From the NCBI GenBank assembly GCA_042091375.1, contig JBELHO010000017.1:1-55365 (forward strand): 55,365 bases of DNA. Direction: 5' to 3'. Below the pieces are notes generated by a model. That model saw nothing but the letters and a program-made list of their open reading frames with translations, was not told where the DNA came from and ran no database searches. The position numbers were made by a program, and so were the translations under genes. Numbering within the stretch: position 1 is the first letter of the stretch; the number at the start of each line of letters is the position of its first letter. Below, in pieces: positions 9,227 to 17,410 of the stretch. Origin of the DNA: JBELHO01 sp042091375 (GTDB taxonomy: Bacteria > Pseudomonadota > Gammaproteobacteria > Enterobacterales > Alteromonadaceae).

Positions 9227-10098
9227 TGACTTGTCCCTATAGCGACAGCAAAAATCAGCGCGATAGCAAAAATCAACGGGACATTGAATCATCAATTCAT
9301 ACCGATTTTAACAACGATATGTCCTATGGTGATTATTTAGACTTGGATAAAATTCTCGCCTCACAAAACCCATTGTCCAATCAACACGATGAAATGTTGT
9401 TTATTATTATTCATCAAACCAGTGAATTGTGGTTAAAACAGGCGGGGCACGAATTGACCGAAGCCATTGCTAATATCCATCAGGCAAATTTTGGCCATGC
9501 TTTTAAGGTGATTTCTCGGGTAAAACAAATCTTTAATCAATTAACCCAGTCGTGGAATATTTTAGCAACCTTGACCCCAGTTGATTACCTCAAGTTTCGC
9601 GATGCTTTAGGTCACTCCTCTGGATTTCAGTCCTATGGTTATCGCAAGTTAGAGTTTTTATTGGGTAACAAAAATGCCGAGCTGTTAAAAGTTCACCAAG
9701 CCACCCCGACTATTCATCAGCAACTCAGTGAACTTTTACACCAACCCAGCCTGTATGATGAGGTGATCAAGGTACTAGCCAGTAAAGATATTGGTATCCA
9801 CCCAAGTTTGTTAACTCGCGATTTTAGTCAACCTTATCAAAAGCATGAGTCAGTACTTAAGGCATGGCTGACGGTTTACAGACAAGCCGATAAGTATTTT
9901 GAACTGTATGAACTGGCAGAAAAGTTGATCGACATAGAAGATGCTTTTCAGCAGTGGCGTTTTAAACACATGTACACTGTACAGCGTATTATTGGCCACA
10001 AACCCGGCACTGGCGGCTCATCAGGAGTGAGCTTTTTGAAAAAAGCCCTAGATATCAGTTTTTTTCCTGAGCTTTTTGAGCTGCGTACCCATTTATAG
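9226..10098 (+). CDS. kynA: Tryptophan 2,3-dioxygenase
   Basis: Haem enzyme that commits tryptophan to the kynurenine pathway by making N-formylkynurenine. The distal histidine His63 (FIIIHQTSELW), the KFRDALGHSSGFQS segment with the substrate-binding Arg, the proximal His248 (WRFKHMY) and the GTGGSSG loop match the bacterial family, shifted by eight residues. The shift comes from a longer N-terminus holding a duplicated DSKNQR peptide (residues 7-18). 290 residues in total. It is the last gene of the operon although it catalyses the first step. A 67-bp spacer separates it from the LysR gene. Confidence 0.97.
   Translation: MTCPYSDSKNQRDSKNQRDIESSIHTDFNNDMSYGDYLDLDKILASQNPLSNQHDEMLFIIIHQTSELWLKQAGHELTEAIANIHQANFGHAFKVISRVKQIFNQLTQSWNILATLTPVDYLKFRDALGHSSGFQSYGYRKLEFLLGNKNAELLKVHQATPTIHQQLSELLHQPSLYDEVIKVLASKDIGIHPSLLTRDFSQPYQKHESVLKAWLTVYRQADKYFELYELAEKLIDIEDAFQQWRFKHMYTVQRIIGHKPGTGGSSGVSFLKKALDISFFPELFELRTHL
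9241..9279 (+). repeat. 18-bp in-frame duplication in the kynA 5' end
   Basis: Two adjacent near-identical 18-bp units, starting GACAGCAAAAATCAGCGC and GATAGCAAAAATCAACGG, encode DSKNQR twice. They lie before the conserved fold, in a hydrophilic N-terminal extension. The two silent differences show the duplication is not brand new. Confidence 0.85.
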
Positions 10099-10165
10099 AT
10101 AACAAAAACTTTGCTAATTACGTACAATGATTAAATTAATGAATTAATTTAGCGCCATGTAAACT

Positions 10166-11080
10166 ATGGACTTAAACAAAAGCCAACTCAGTATTAGTCA
10201 TTTAAAAATGATCTGCCAAATAGCCCGTTGTGATACCGTGAAGGAAGCAGCGCAATCGCTATTTATCTCGCAACCGGCTTTAACCAATAGGATCAGAGAA
10301 GCAGAGCGACGCTTAAATACACAATTATTTGTGCGTCGTGGTCGAAAATTGATCATCTCTAATGCCGGTAAACGCTTATTGCAATCAGCAAAAAAGATAT
10401 TAGAAGAGTTAGCCCGAGCAGAATACGATATAGCCCGCTTAACCGATGGCATTGAACAAGTGTTGCGTTTGGGCTTACCTCACTATGCATCGTTTGCATG
10501 GTTGCCTAGTGCAATGCAGTATTTTTCAGATAAACTGCCGCACACCGAACTGGAAATTACCGCAGAAACCGCCTTGCAGCCATTGAGTAGCTTATATGCT
10601 GGCGATGTTGATATGGCAATGATCTCCAGTGCCAGTAAACAATTAACCGTTGATGAAGCGCTATACAAGACAGTGTGTATTGTTGAAGACGAACTGATGG
10701 CTTGTTTATCAATACAGCACCGCCATGCCAATAAGGCGTTTTTGCGCGCTGAAGATTTTGCTGAAGAAGTGTATGTGACTAATTCCACTATCCCAGAAAA
10801 AGATCGCGAATATGAACTGTTTTTTAAACCGGAAAATGTTCTGCCGAGAAAGGTGTTACAAGTAGGTTTTAACGATGCCATTATTGCCCTAGTTAAAGCC
10901 AATGCAGGGCTATCAATTTTCTCTCAGCGACAAGCCAGTGGGTTAAATCAACACGATGAAATTAAAACCATTAAATTGGGTGAGCAAGGATTAACCATTT
11001 ATTGGCATTTAGTATATGTAAAGCAAGCCAGCATTGAAGGTCCAGCGTTATTACTGGCTGAGTTACTGAAAAAATACTAA
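10166..11080 (+). CDS. LysR-family transcriptional regulator
   Basis: 304 residues with an N-terminal winged helix-turn-helix (about 10-68; TVKEAAQSLFISQPALTNRIREAERRL is split by the turn) and a C-terminal periplasmic-binding-like effector domain (about 95-300). The effector domain start (HYASFAWLPSAMQYF) is reminiscent of MetR-type members, but I cannot name a specific subfamily. Same strand as the kynurenine operon and 67 bp behind kynA, so it may be co-transcribed and control it; LysR genes more often lie divergent from their target. No strong ribosome binding site precedes ATG 10166. DNA-binding class is certain, the target is inferred. Confidence 0.88.
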   Translation: MDLNKSQLSISHLKMICQIARCDTVKEAAQSLFISQPALTNRIREAERRLNTQLFVRRGRKLIISNAGKRLLQSAKKILEELARAEYDIARLTDGIEQVLRLGLPHYASFAWLPSAMQYFSDKLPHTELEITAETALQPLSSLYAGDVDMAMISSASKQLTVDEALYKTVCIVEDELMACLSIQHRHANKAFLRAEDFAEEVYVTNSTIPEKDREYELFFKPENVLPRKVLQVGFNDAIIALVKANAGLSIFSQRQASGLNQHDEIKTIKLGEQGLTIYWHLVYVKQASIEGPALLLAELLKKY

Positions 11081-11232
11081 GCGATGTTGCCCTTAGGGGA
11101 AAATTTTTCCAGCACAAGATTGGCAAGTTTTTCCAGAAAACGGTTGCGAAGTCTGATCAGCGCTCTGCGAAAGCAAAGCAGAGCAGAACCAATAAGCTGA
11201 GACAATAAGCTGTTAAAACTGCCTACGGCAAT

Positions 11233-11251
11233 GCAAATGATAATCAGTTGC
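11233..11251 (+). promoter_or_regulatory. Fur-box-like site
   Basis: GCAAATGATAATCAGTTGC agrees with the classical 19-bp Fur consensus at 14 positions by my alignment, including the uninterrupted core ATGATAATCA. It lies about 60 bases before the start of the next gene, a normal place for an iron-responsive operator. Predicted by eye only. Confidence 0.5.
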
Positions 11252-11309
11252 GAAATAGCTGAGCTTTGCGTTAGACTAACCTCCAATTTTTTTAACAGTG
11301 TGTGCTTAT

Positions 11310-12089
11310 ATGAACTCTATTAATTTTACTCGATTTTTCCCTTTGTGTTGGTTGTCTTGCGCAGTAGCTTTATTCGCTGGTTGTGAACAGCAATCACCAC
11401 AAGTCGAGGTAACTGCAACAGCTGAGGCAACTGCGCCAGCTGAAGCAACTGCCCCAGTTATAGAACAAGCTAAAGCTGCGGTTGCGCCACTAGAAGATGA
11501 GCACGATATGCATACCTTGGCTTTGCCGTTGCGCTTAGCCTTTATGACCGGACACGTTAAAGCCGGTTTGGCCTTATATCGCGCTGGCGAATTGCAAATG
11601 GCTGCTCCTCATTTATTACACCCTGTATCAGAAACTCATCAAGAAGAGCGAAAAGGTATTGATAAGCTTGGGTTTAATGGTGAGGTTTTCGAACAAGTGT
11701 CAGCAGCCCTTGATGCCAACAAGGCTGCCGCTGATATTGAGCCACTGCTGGTTAAAGCAGAAACAAACCTTGCTATGGTTGCTCAACAGGCTGGTGGTAA
11801 CAGCATTGAAATTATTCAGTTTTTATTAGATACGACGATTGAAGAATACACCATTGCTATTAACAATGGTGTGATCACTGATCTTGGTGAATATCAAGAC
11901 GCTTATGGCTTTATTGAAGTGGCTATAGATCACTCAGCAAATTTAGCTAGTCCATTAAAAGATCAGGTATTGACTGCCCTGAGATCAGTAGCTGCACTCT
12001 GGCCACAAGGGCCATTGCCGGTTGAACAGCCGACCTCTGTTGAACAGGTGAAAAATGCAGTAACAAAAGTCGCTGCGCTACTTAATTAA
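11310..12089 (+). CDS. Putative lipoprotein, possibly iron-regulated
   Basis: From ATG 11310 the protein has 259 residues: a short basic/hydrophobic signal with lipobox LFAGC (Cys25), an Ala/Thr/Glu low-complexity linker (about 30-65, with repeated EATAPA units), then an alpha-helical domain. The latter begins HTLALPLRLAFMTGHVKAGLALY and contains the conserved-looking HLLHPVSETH. I recognise this as a recurring hypothetical family but cannot name it. No catalytic motif is evident; the His/Glu pairs could bind metal. GTG 11298 would add four residues before the signal and is less likely. A Fur-box-like site lies 59 bp upstream of ATG 11310. Outer- or inner-membrane anchoring is inferred from the lipobox; residues +2 and +3 are Glu-Gln, not the Asp that favours inner-membrane retention. 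Confidence 0.75.
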   Translation: MNSINFTRFFPLCWLSCAVALFAGCEQQSPQVEVTATAEATAPAEATAPVIEQAKAAVAPLEDEHDMHTLALPLRLAFMTGHVKAGLALYRAGELQMAAPHLLHPVSETHQEERKGIDKLGFNGEVFEQVSAALDANKAAADIEPLLVKAETNLAMVAQQAGGNSIEIIQFLLDTTIEEYTIAINNGVITDLGEYQDAYGFIEVAIDHSANLASPLKDQVLTALRSVAALWPQGPLPVEQPTSVEQVKNAVTKVAALLN

Positions 12090-12191
12090 GCAATGAGTCA
12101 ATTGTGTTATTGGACAATATAGTAGTTATTACCAAGGGGCAGATAAGCCAATAGACATAGATCCCTGTCTTCACCTTGCTGAAGCAACAGT

Positions 12192-12227
12192 TTGATGGTT
12201 GCGTTAACTGGATTTAACGACCATCAA
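12192..12227 (-). terminator. Hairpin between convergent genes, no U-tract
   Basis: Arms TTGATGGT (12192-12199) and ACCATCAA (12220-12227), continued by CGTTAA/TTAACG with a two-base bulge, fold around a short loop. It overlaps the stop codon of the formamidase. Neither strand has a good T run, so it is at best a weak or Rho-assisted terminator. Confidence 0.3.
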
Positions 12228-13111
12228 CCCATTTGTTTGAATACTTGTTGGCAAAGCCAAGTATCTGCATGGGCTAAATCGACAATAACATCAAAGTGAT
12301 TTCTATTGTTTATTTCTGAGCAAATAGATTGATAACCCTGCTGTTTGAGTTGCTCAACAGCAGCCAAGGTTTGCCGTTTAAATTCATTGGTTTCATTGTC
12401 ACCAAAAGCAAATATCAGCTGACATTGTTGTAAAAATTGCCACTGATCTTGTGCCAGTAATGGACTGCAGTTGGCAATTTCATTCGGCTGTAAATTAACA
12501 GCCTCATTAATATAGGTTTGTGCAATAGGGGTAAGATCATAGATGCCACTGACCGCACAAATGCCTTTGATTATATTTACATCGGTATCGAGGTAGCTCG
12601 ACCAGTTGGTCATCGCCATCATCATCGCTAAATGCGCACCCGCTGAACTGCCGGAAATATAGATTTGATCTTTGCTGTAACCATACTCGTCAGCTTTTAA
12701 ATACAGCCAAATCAGCGCCCGTCGGTTTTGCTCAACAATTTCGGTTAATGTCACTTTCGGTGCCAATGCATAATTGAGTACGGCAAAATGATAGCCTTGT
12801 TGTTGGAAATTATTGGCGGCAAAAGATGACTCATTTTTACTCAATTGTTGCCAGTAACCGCCATGAATATAGACCTGTAATTTACCTTTGCTGCGGCTAG
12901 CGGGCGATGGTAAAAACAAATCCAGTCGTTGGTCAATATCTTTAGCGCTGCTGTAATCGAGATCACTGATCAAGGTATTTTCTGATTTTGCCTGTTGCTG
13001 CGCTTGTTGACTTTTGGTTATGTACTCATTGATGTATATATTTATATCATCTATGCAGCTACTGGGTGAGTATTCTTGCTCTAAGGTTTTTAAATCAAAA
13101 TCGCGGTACAT
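12224..13111 (-). CDS. Kynurenine formamidase-like alpha/beta hydrolase
   Basis: Serine hydrolase expected to convert N-formylkynurenine to kynurenine and formate. The HGGYWQ oxyanion motif is the hallmark of the AFMID/arylformamidase group, followed by the nucleophile elbow GSSAGAH, an acidic residue in FAFGDNE and a histidine in NRNHFDV near the C-terminus. From ATG 13111 it has 295 residues. The frame extends to 13150, but that extension is encoded by a 17-bp tandem repeat and is rejected. It supplies the one step missing from the kynurenine operon, which lies 2 kb away on the other strand. General carboxylesterase activity cannot be excluded. Confidence 0.85.
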   Translation of the reverse strand: MYRDFDLKTLEQEYSPSSCIDDINIYINEYITKSQQAQQQAKSENTLISDLDYSSAKDIDQRLDLFLPSPASRSKGKLQVYIHGGYWQQLSKNESSFAANNFQQQGYHFAVLNYALAPKVTLTEIVEQNRRALIWLYLKADEYGYSKDQIYISGSSAGAHLAMMMAMTNWSSYLDTDVNIIKGICAVSGIYDLTPIAQTYINEAVNLQPNEIANCSPLLAQDQWQFLQQCQLIFAFGDNETNEFKRQTLAAVEQLKQQGYQSICSEINNRNHFDVIVDLAHADTWLCQQVFKQMG

Positions 13112-13130
13112 TACAGTGACTCGTTTTATG

Positions 13131-13194
13131 CATTGGTTAGCTTTATACATTGGTTAGCTTTATACATTGTTTAGCTTTATAAATTGGCTAGCTG
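13131..13194. repeat. 17-bp tandem repeat upstream of the formamidase gene
   Basis: Units of CATTGGTTAGCTTTATA lie at 13131-13147 and 13148-13164 (identical), at 13165-13181 (one change), then a decayed partial copy to about 13194. The array lies 20 bases upstream of ATG 13111 on the minus strand, so it is in the promoter or leader of that gene. Each unit contains TATAAAGCTAACC in the gene's direction, so copy number could alter promoter spacing. Confidence 0.9.
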
Positions 13195-13256
13195 TTTGGC
13201 GTTATGGCCTATTTGCTTGATTTAGGGTATTGAGGAAATAGGCTGCTGACAATAAG

Positions 13257-13730
13257 CTAGTTGTCTGATTGAATTAATGCCTCTATTTCCTGTTGATAGA
13301 GCGTTTTTTTCTGCTCGTTAAAGCCGACATGCGCACTGACAATATTACCGGCTCTATCAACCAAAAAACTACTCGGCATGCCCCTCAGCTTAAACGCCTT
13401 GGCGACCTGTCCTTTGGGATCATAAAACACCGGAAAATTGGCGTTGTTTTCCAGTAAAAATTCCTCAGCAAACGAACGTTGACTGTCGACATTAACACTT
13501 AACACGGTAAATACCTCGGGCTTATATTTAGCCTGCATGGCATTCATCCAAGGAAATGATTGCCGACAGGGCACACACCAAGATGCCCAAAAATCAATAT
13601 AAACCACCTTGCCGCGGTGTTGCGCTAATTGCCTTTCAAACTCGTCTGCTGTTTCTGCTAATGCAGCAATGCTATACAGTGAGATCAGCAGAGACAACAG
13701 AGCCGTGCCGAAAAAAGTTTTTAAAGTCAT
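13257..13730 (-). CDS. Periplasmic thioredoxin-like protein (TlpA/ResA type)
   Basis: 157 residues. Signal peptide at residues 1-25 (hydrophobic core LLSLLISLYSIAA, probable cleavage ALA-ET), then a thioredoxin fold with the redox pair Cys52-Cys55 in WCVPC and cis-Pro119 in RGMPSSF. Such proteins reduce or exchange disulfides of periplasmic proteins, often for cytochrome c maturation or copper handling. It stands alone; no ccm or dsbD partner is in the window. The partner protein is unknown. Start ATG 13730. Confidence 0.9.
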   Translation of the reverse strand: MTLKTFFGTALLSLLISLYSIAALAETADEFERQLAQHRGKVVYIDFWASWCVPCRQSFPWMNAMQAKYKPEVFTVLSVNVDSQRSFAEEFLLENNANFPVFYDPKGQVAKAFKLRGMPSSFLVDRAGNIVSAHVGFNEQKKTLYQQEIEALIQSDN

Positions 13731-14135
13731 AACAGGAATTTTCCGTTGTGTATTTTTATAATAATTTACCGGGGTTATTTTAGACGCTGAACTTTATCAA
13801 CAAGCCCCTTGACCTTAGATTTATCCTAACATGACTTTGCATAATACCAGCAAAAATAATGTGTTTTGTTGGGGCATTAATGGCATGAAGTTTTTACGGT
13901 TGTGCAATTTAACACTTTTCTATTTTTAAAAAACTGCTATAAATAACAAAAGCCTTATTTAAAGTAGGGTTAATAGTGAGCTTGCAATACATCTAATAAC
14001 TGCAATTATTTTTTTAAATTACTGATAAATATAATTTTGTTAATTGGTAATTGGTAACTTAGTTTTTTGTTTTGTGGTTAAGTTTTGTAAACAGCAACCG
14101 CACCTGATCTGTACTCAATAATAAAAGTGAATACT
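13731..14135. other. Intergenic region, divergent promoters presumed
   Basis: About 400 bp of AT-rich DNA between the divergent thioredoxin and oxidoreductase genes. I see a short direct repeat (ATTGGTAATTGGTAAC near 14043) but no clear operator, terminator or RNA. Both genes need promoters here; none is strong enough by eye to place. Confidence 0.5.
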
Positions 14136-14609
14136 ATGGAAAAATCAATCGTTGTAAATGAACAGCCACGCACTGTAGATGTCGATGAAAATATGCCGTT
14201 GTTGTGGTTTTTGCGTGACACCTTAGCCAAAGTAGGTACCAAATTTGGCTGTGGTATTGGTTTATGTGGTGCCTGCACTGTCCACGTTGACGGTGTGGCG
14301 ACACGCTCTTGTATTACGCCAGTAGGCAGTTTGTTAGGTAAAAGTATCACCACTATTGAAGGCTTGTCGGTTGATGGTGATCACCCGTTACAAAAAGCAT
14401 GGCTGGCTAATAACGTGCCGCAATGTGGCTACTGTCAAGCTGGACAAATTATGAATGCCGCCAGTTTACTTGCTCAAAACCCACAACCCAGTAGTGATGA
14501 AATTGATGCTGCTATGCAAGGCAATATTTGTCGTTGTGGTACCTATCAACGCATCAAAAAAGCCATTGGTGATGCATCGTCAGAATTGATTTTGAGGACG
14601 AAACCGTGA
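14136..14609 (+). CDS. iorA: Isoquinoline 1-oxidoreductase-type small subunit, two [2Fe-2S] clusters
   Basis: Electron-transfer subunit of a molybdenum hydroxylase. From ATG 14136 (157 residues) the plant-ferredoxin-type cluster is held by Cys39, Cys44, Cys47 and Cys59. The second, all-helical cluster is held by Cys97, Cys100, Cys132 and Cys134 (CGYCQAGQ, CRCGTY). A GTG at 14127 would add three residues. The next gene encodes the molybdopterin subunit and starts on the stop codon of this one. There is no FAD subunit gene, as in isoquinoline oxidoreductase and related aldehyde oxidases, which pass electrons to a cytochrome or other carrier. The substrate is not deducible. Confidence 0.92.
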   Translation: MEKSIVVNEQPRTVDVDENMPLLWFLRDTLAKVGTKFGCGIGLCGACTVHVDGVATRSCITPVGSLLGKSITTIEGLSVDGDHPLQKAWLANNVPQCGYCQAGQIMNAASLLAQNPQPSSDEIDAAMQGNICRCGTYQRIKKAIGDASSELILRTKP

Positions 14610-16795
14610 GTGTCAATAAAACAACTATTAATATCAGTAGACGTCACTTTCTCAAGGCGTCAGGAGTTGCTACCGGTGGTTTAATGATAGGTTTTAGTCT
14701 GCCATTACAGACCATTGCCGGTCAGTACCAACCCATTGATGCGGCATTTAATCCCAATGCTTTTATCCATCTCAAGGAAAACGGTGATACGGTTATTTAT
14801 TGCGGACGCTGTGAAATGGGACAGGGGATCAGTACCGCTTTGCCTGCTGCTGTCGCTGACGAGATGGAGGCCGATTGGTCTAGAGTTTCGGTAAGACAAG
14901 GCGATGCCGATGACAAATACGGGCCACAAGCCACAGGCGGATCAGCCAGTATTCGGGTGATGTTTGAACCGATGCGAGAGGCTGGAGCGGCAGCAAAGTT
15001 GATGTTAATTGCCGCTGCAGCAAAAGTATGGGGGGTGCCGACTGGAGAATGTGAGGCAAAATTACACCTGGTTTATCACCAACCCAGTGGGCAAAAGCTA
15101 TCATACGGTGACTTAGCTTCATTGGCAGCAAAGCAAACCGTACCGGAAAAACCAACACTTAAAGACAAATCACAATACCGTTATATAGGCAAAGCGCTGG
15201 CCCGTCACGATCAAAATCAAGTCGTGGTGGGGCAACGTGTTTATGGCGTCGACACTAAGGTTCCGGGGATGAAGTATGCTGCGATCAGCCATTGTCCCGT
15301 ATTAGGAGGTAAGCTTATCTCCTTTACTAAAGACCAAGCATTAGCTATGGCAGGGGTGATTGATGTGGTGGTGGTTGACCCCTTAGCCCTACCGTTTGGA
15401 TCAATAGGCGGTGTTGCTGTGGTTGCAGACAATAATTGGACAGCGCAACAAGCCTTAAAAACCTTAGATATTAAGTGGGATTTAGGTGCTAATGGCAACT
15501 ACGATACCAGTGAATATAAAAAACAATTGGTGGCGAATGTTGAAAAACCGGCAGAGCTGGCAACTGAAAGAGGTGACATAACACAGGCTTTTGCAAATGC
15601 AAAACAAATTCATAAGGCGAGTTATACTGGGGGCCACTTGGCTCACTCACCTATGGAGCCCAATGCCAGTGTGGTATATGTTGAAAAAGATAAATGTGAG
15701 GTTTGGGCTGCGACTCAAGCACCAGCGGCAATTCAAGATGTGTTGGGCAAATACCTAAACCGCGATCCCAAAGATATTATTGTGCATGTCACTATGGCAG
15801 GAGGGGCTTTTGGTCGAAAATTCAAATGTGATTACGTGCATGAAGCGGCTGTTATTTCCGACAAAACTGGACTACCTATTCAATTAATATGGTCTAGGGA
15901 AGAGGATATGCGTACCGGGTATTACCATTCGATTAACGCTCAGCATATTCAAGCATCTCTGGACGAGCAAGGCAATGTCACCGGTTGGTTACATCGCACA
16001 GCCTTTCCTCCCATTGGCTCATTATTTAATCCGGCGACTGTTAAACCGACAAAAAATGATGTGAGCGTAGTTGATCAATATCCATTTGGTTTACCAAACT
16101 TTAGAAGTGAAATTGGCGATGCCAAAGCCCATACCCGCATCGGCTGGTATCGAGCGGTTTATGCTATTTTTTATGGCTTTTCATTTGGTACTTTTGCCGA
16201 TGAACTCGCCTATAAAGCCGGTAAAGATCCGTTGAGTTTTTTGCATCAATTGTACGATGCTAATAACAACAGTGAACAAAAAGAGCAGGTTGCTCGTTCT
16301 AAACGCGTTTTAGATATTGCTGCCCAGCAATCATCTTGGTTAGAGCGCAAGTCGTTACCGACGGGACAAGGCATTGGTTTAGCGGTTCATTACAGCTTTC
16401 AAAGTTATGTTGCTATGGCGGTTAAGGTGGCGGTTGATGGTGACAATATTGAGGTTTTACGCGTAGATTGTGTGATTGATTGTGGGCAAATACTCAATAA
16501 AGATGGCGCTACAGCGCAAATGGAGGGGGCGGTAGTCATGGGCATGTCTTTGGCCTTGGCTACGGAAATTACTTTCCGCAAGGGGGCTGTGGTTAATTCA
16601 AATTTTCACAATTACCCAGTGATGCGCATTACCGATATGCCGCAAGTTCATGTGCACATGGTCGACTCTGATCATAAACCAACTGGCTTGGGAGAGCCGG
16701 GTGTTGCGCCCTTTGCACCCGCTCTGAGTAACGCTGTTTTCGCAGCGTCCGGCAAGCGTTATAGAGATTTGCCTTTTAAACCAATGCCAGTCTAG
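14606..16795 (+). CDS. iorB: Isoquinoline 1-oxidoreductase-type molybdopterin subunit, Tat-exported
   Basis: 729 residues; GTG start overlapping the small-subunit stop (GTGA). A twin-arginine signal is clear near residue 12 (SRRHFLK, then a Gly-rich hydrophobic stretch), so the folded heterodimer is probably exported to the periplasm with the small subunit carried along. Molybdenum-cofactor motifs include GQGISTALP (about residue 73), GGAFGRKF and the C-terminal GLGEPG, whose Glu697 matches the catalytic glutamate of xanthine-oxidase-family enzymes. Likely oxidises an N-heterocycle or aldehyde using water as oxygen donor. No maturation gene (XdhC type) is adjacent. A strong terminator follows at 16805. 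Confidence 0.92.
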   Translation: MSVNKTTINISRRHFLKASGVATGGLMIGFSLPLQTIAGQYQPIDAAFNPNAFIHLKENGDTVIYCGRCEMGQGISTALPAAVADEMEADWSRVSVRQGDADDKYGPQATGGSASIRVMFEPMREAGAAAKLMLIAAAAKVWGVPTGECEAKLHLVYHQPSGQKLSYGDLASLAAKQTVPEKPTLKDKSQYRYIGKALARHDQNQVVVGQRVYGVDTKVPGMKYAAISHCPVLGGKLISFTKDQALAMAGVIDVVVVDPLALPFGSIGGVAVVADNNWTAQQALKTLDIKWDLGANGNYDTSEYKKQLVANVEKPAELATERGDITQAFANAKQIHKASYTGGHLAHSPMEPNASVVYVEKDKCEVWAATQAPAAIQDVLGKYLNRDPKDIIVHVTMAGGAFGRKFKCDYVHEAAVISDKTGLPIQLIWSREEDMRTGYYHSINAQHIQASLDEQGNVTGWLHRTAFPPIGSLFNPATVKPTKNDVSVVDQYPFGLPNFRSEIGDAKAHTRIGWYRAVYAIFYGFSFGTFADELAYKAGKDPLSFLHQLYDANNNSEQKEQVARSKRVLDIAAQQSSWLERKSLPTGQGIGLAVHYSFQSYVAMAVKVAVDGDNIEVLRVDCVIDCGQILNKDGATAQMEGAVVMGMSLALATEITFRKGAVVNSNFHNYPVMRITDMPQVHVHMVDSDHKPTGLGEPGVAPFAPALSNAVFAASGKRYRDLPFKPMPV

Positions 16796-16804
16796 TGTTC
16801 ACTG

Positions 16805-16833
16805 AAAAATGGCTTGCGTTGCAAGCCATTTTT
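16805..16833 (+). terminator. Rho-independent terminator after iorB
   Basis: Perfect 13-bp stem (AAAAATGGCTTGC with GCAAGCCATTTTT), three-base loop GTT, T-rich 3' side, 10 bases after the iorB stop. Confidence 0.92.
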
Positions 16834-16927
16834 ATTTGTGCAGTGAACCAAAAATACTATATTTTTCGTAATAAGAGAGATAAGATGTTAACAAATAGAT
16901 AACAGCTAAAGCCTGATGGGGTGAACA

Positions 16928-17398
16928 GTGTTGTTAAAAAATATATTTTGCCTAGCCTTATTTACTGTCACTTCGGTTAATTGTTTAGCCAGCGACATGT
17001 CAGAGCAACACCAGCAATGGTTAAAAGATAAGTTCAGTGAGCAGCACGATCGCTTGCTGCCTATTGTTGCGGTTGCCGATATGTTATTTGGCTGTAATCA
17101 AGCCAGTCAAGCCAATCAAAACAATATCACTATCCCTTATATGATAGTGTCTCTCGATCGACAGGTGTTAGCTGATAAATTAAAAGCCTGTTTAAAGGGC
17201 CAATCAATCGATTCAAACTTAGTGTTGAGTTATGGCTTGGTGGGGTGTTTCCATGAGCAGTTAAAAAACCTATCAGCTGATGATCGAAAAGCAAAACAAA
17301 AACTGGTTACCCAAGCGATCAAGTCATTGTCAAAAATAGAAAAACAAAAAAGTTTTACCCAATGTGTTACCGATCAAGCAGTAGATTACTTGCAATAA
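16928..17398 (+). CDS. Hypothetical secreted protein with several cysteines
   Basis: 156 residues that I do not recognise. An N-terminal hydrophobic stretch (residues 4-20, LFTVTSVNCLAS) looks like a signal peptide cleaved near Ala-Ser-Asp. The mature part is helical and polar, with cysteines in LFGCNQ, LKACLKG, VGCFHEQ and FTQCVTD, four in all, suggesting two disulfides in the periplasm. Start is GTG 16928 or TTG 16931; GGGGTGA at 16917 favours either. It follows the iorB terminator and reads convergently with the next gene, so it appears to be a single-gene unit. Confidence 0.7.
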   Translation: MLLKNIFCLALFTVTSVNCLASDMSEQHQQWLKDKFSEQHDRLLPIVAVADMLFGCNQASQANQNNITIPYMIVSLDRQVLADKLKACLKGQSIDSNLVLSYGLVGCFHEQLKNLSADDRKAKQKLVTQAIKSLSKIEKQKSFTQCVTDQAVDYLQ

Positions 17399-17410
17399 GA
17401 GCCGTTCATT

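Noticed and set aside
11097..11184. Inverted repeats after the LysR gene (GGAAAA/TTTTCC and GCTCTGC/GCAGAGC)
   Set aside because: Neither has a T run or clear spacing to a promoter; left out as terminators for lack of support.
13112..13150. 13-codon extension of the formamidase
   Set aside because: It is encoded by the 17-bp tandem repeat region and adds nothing conserved.
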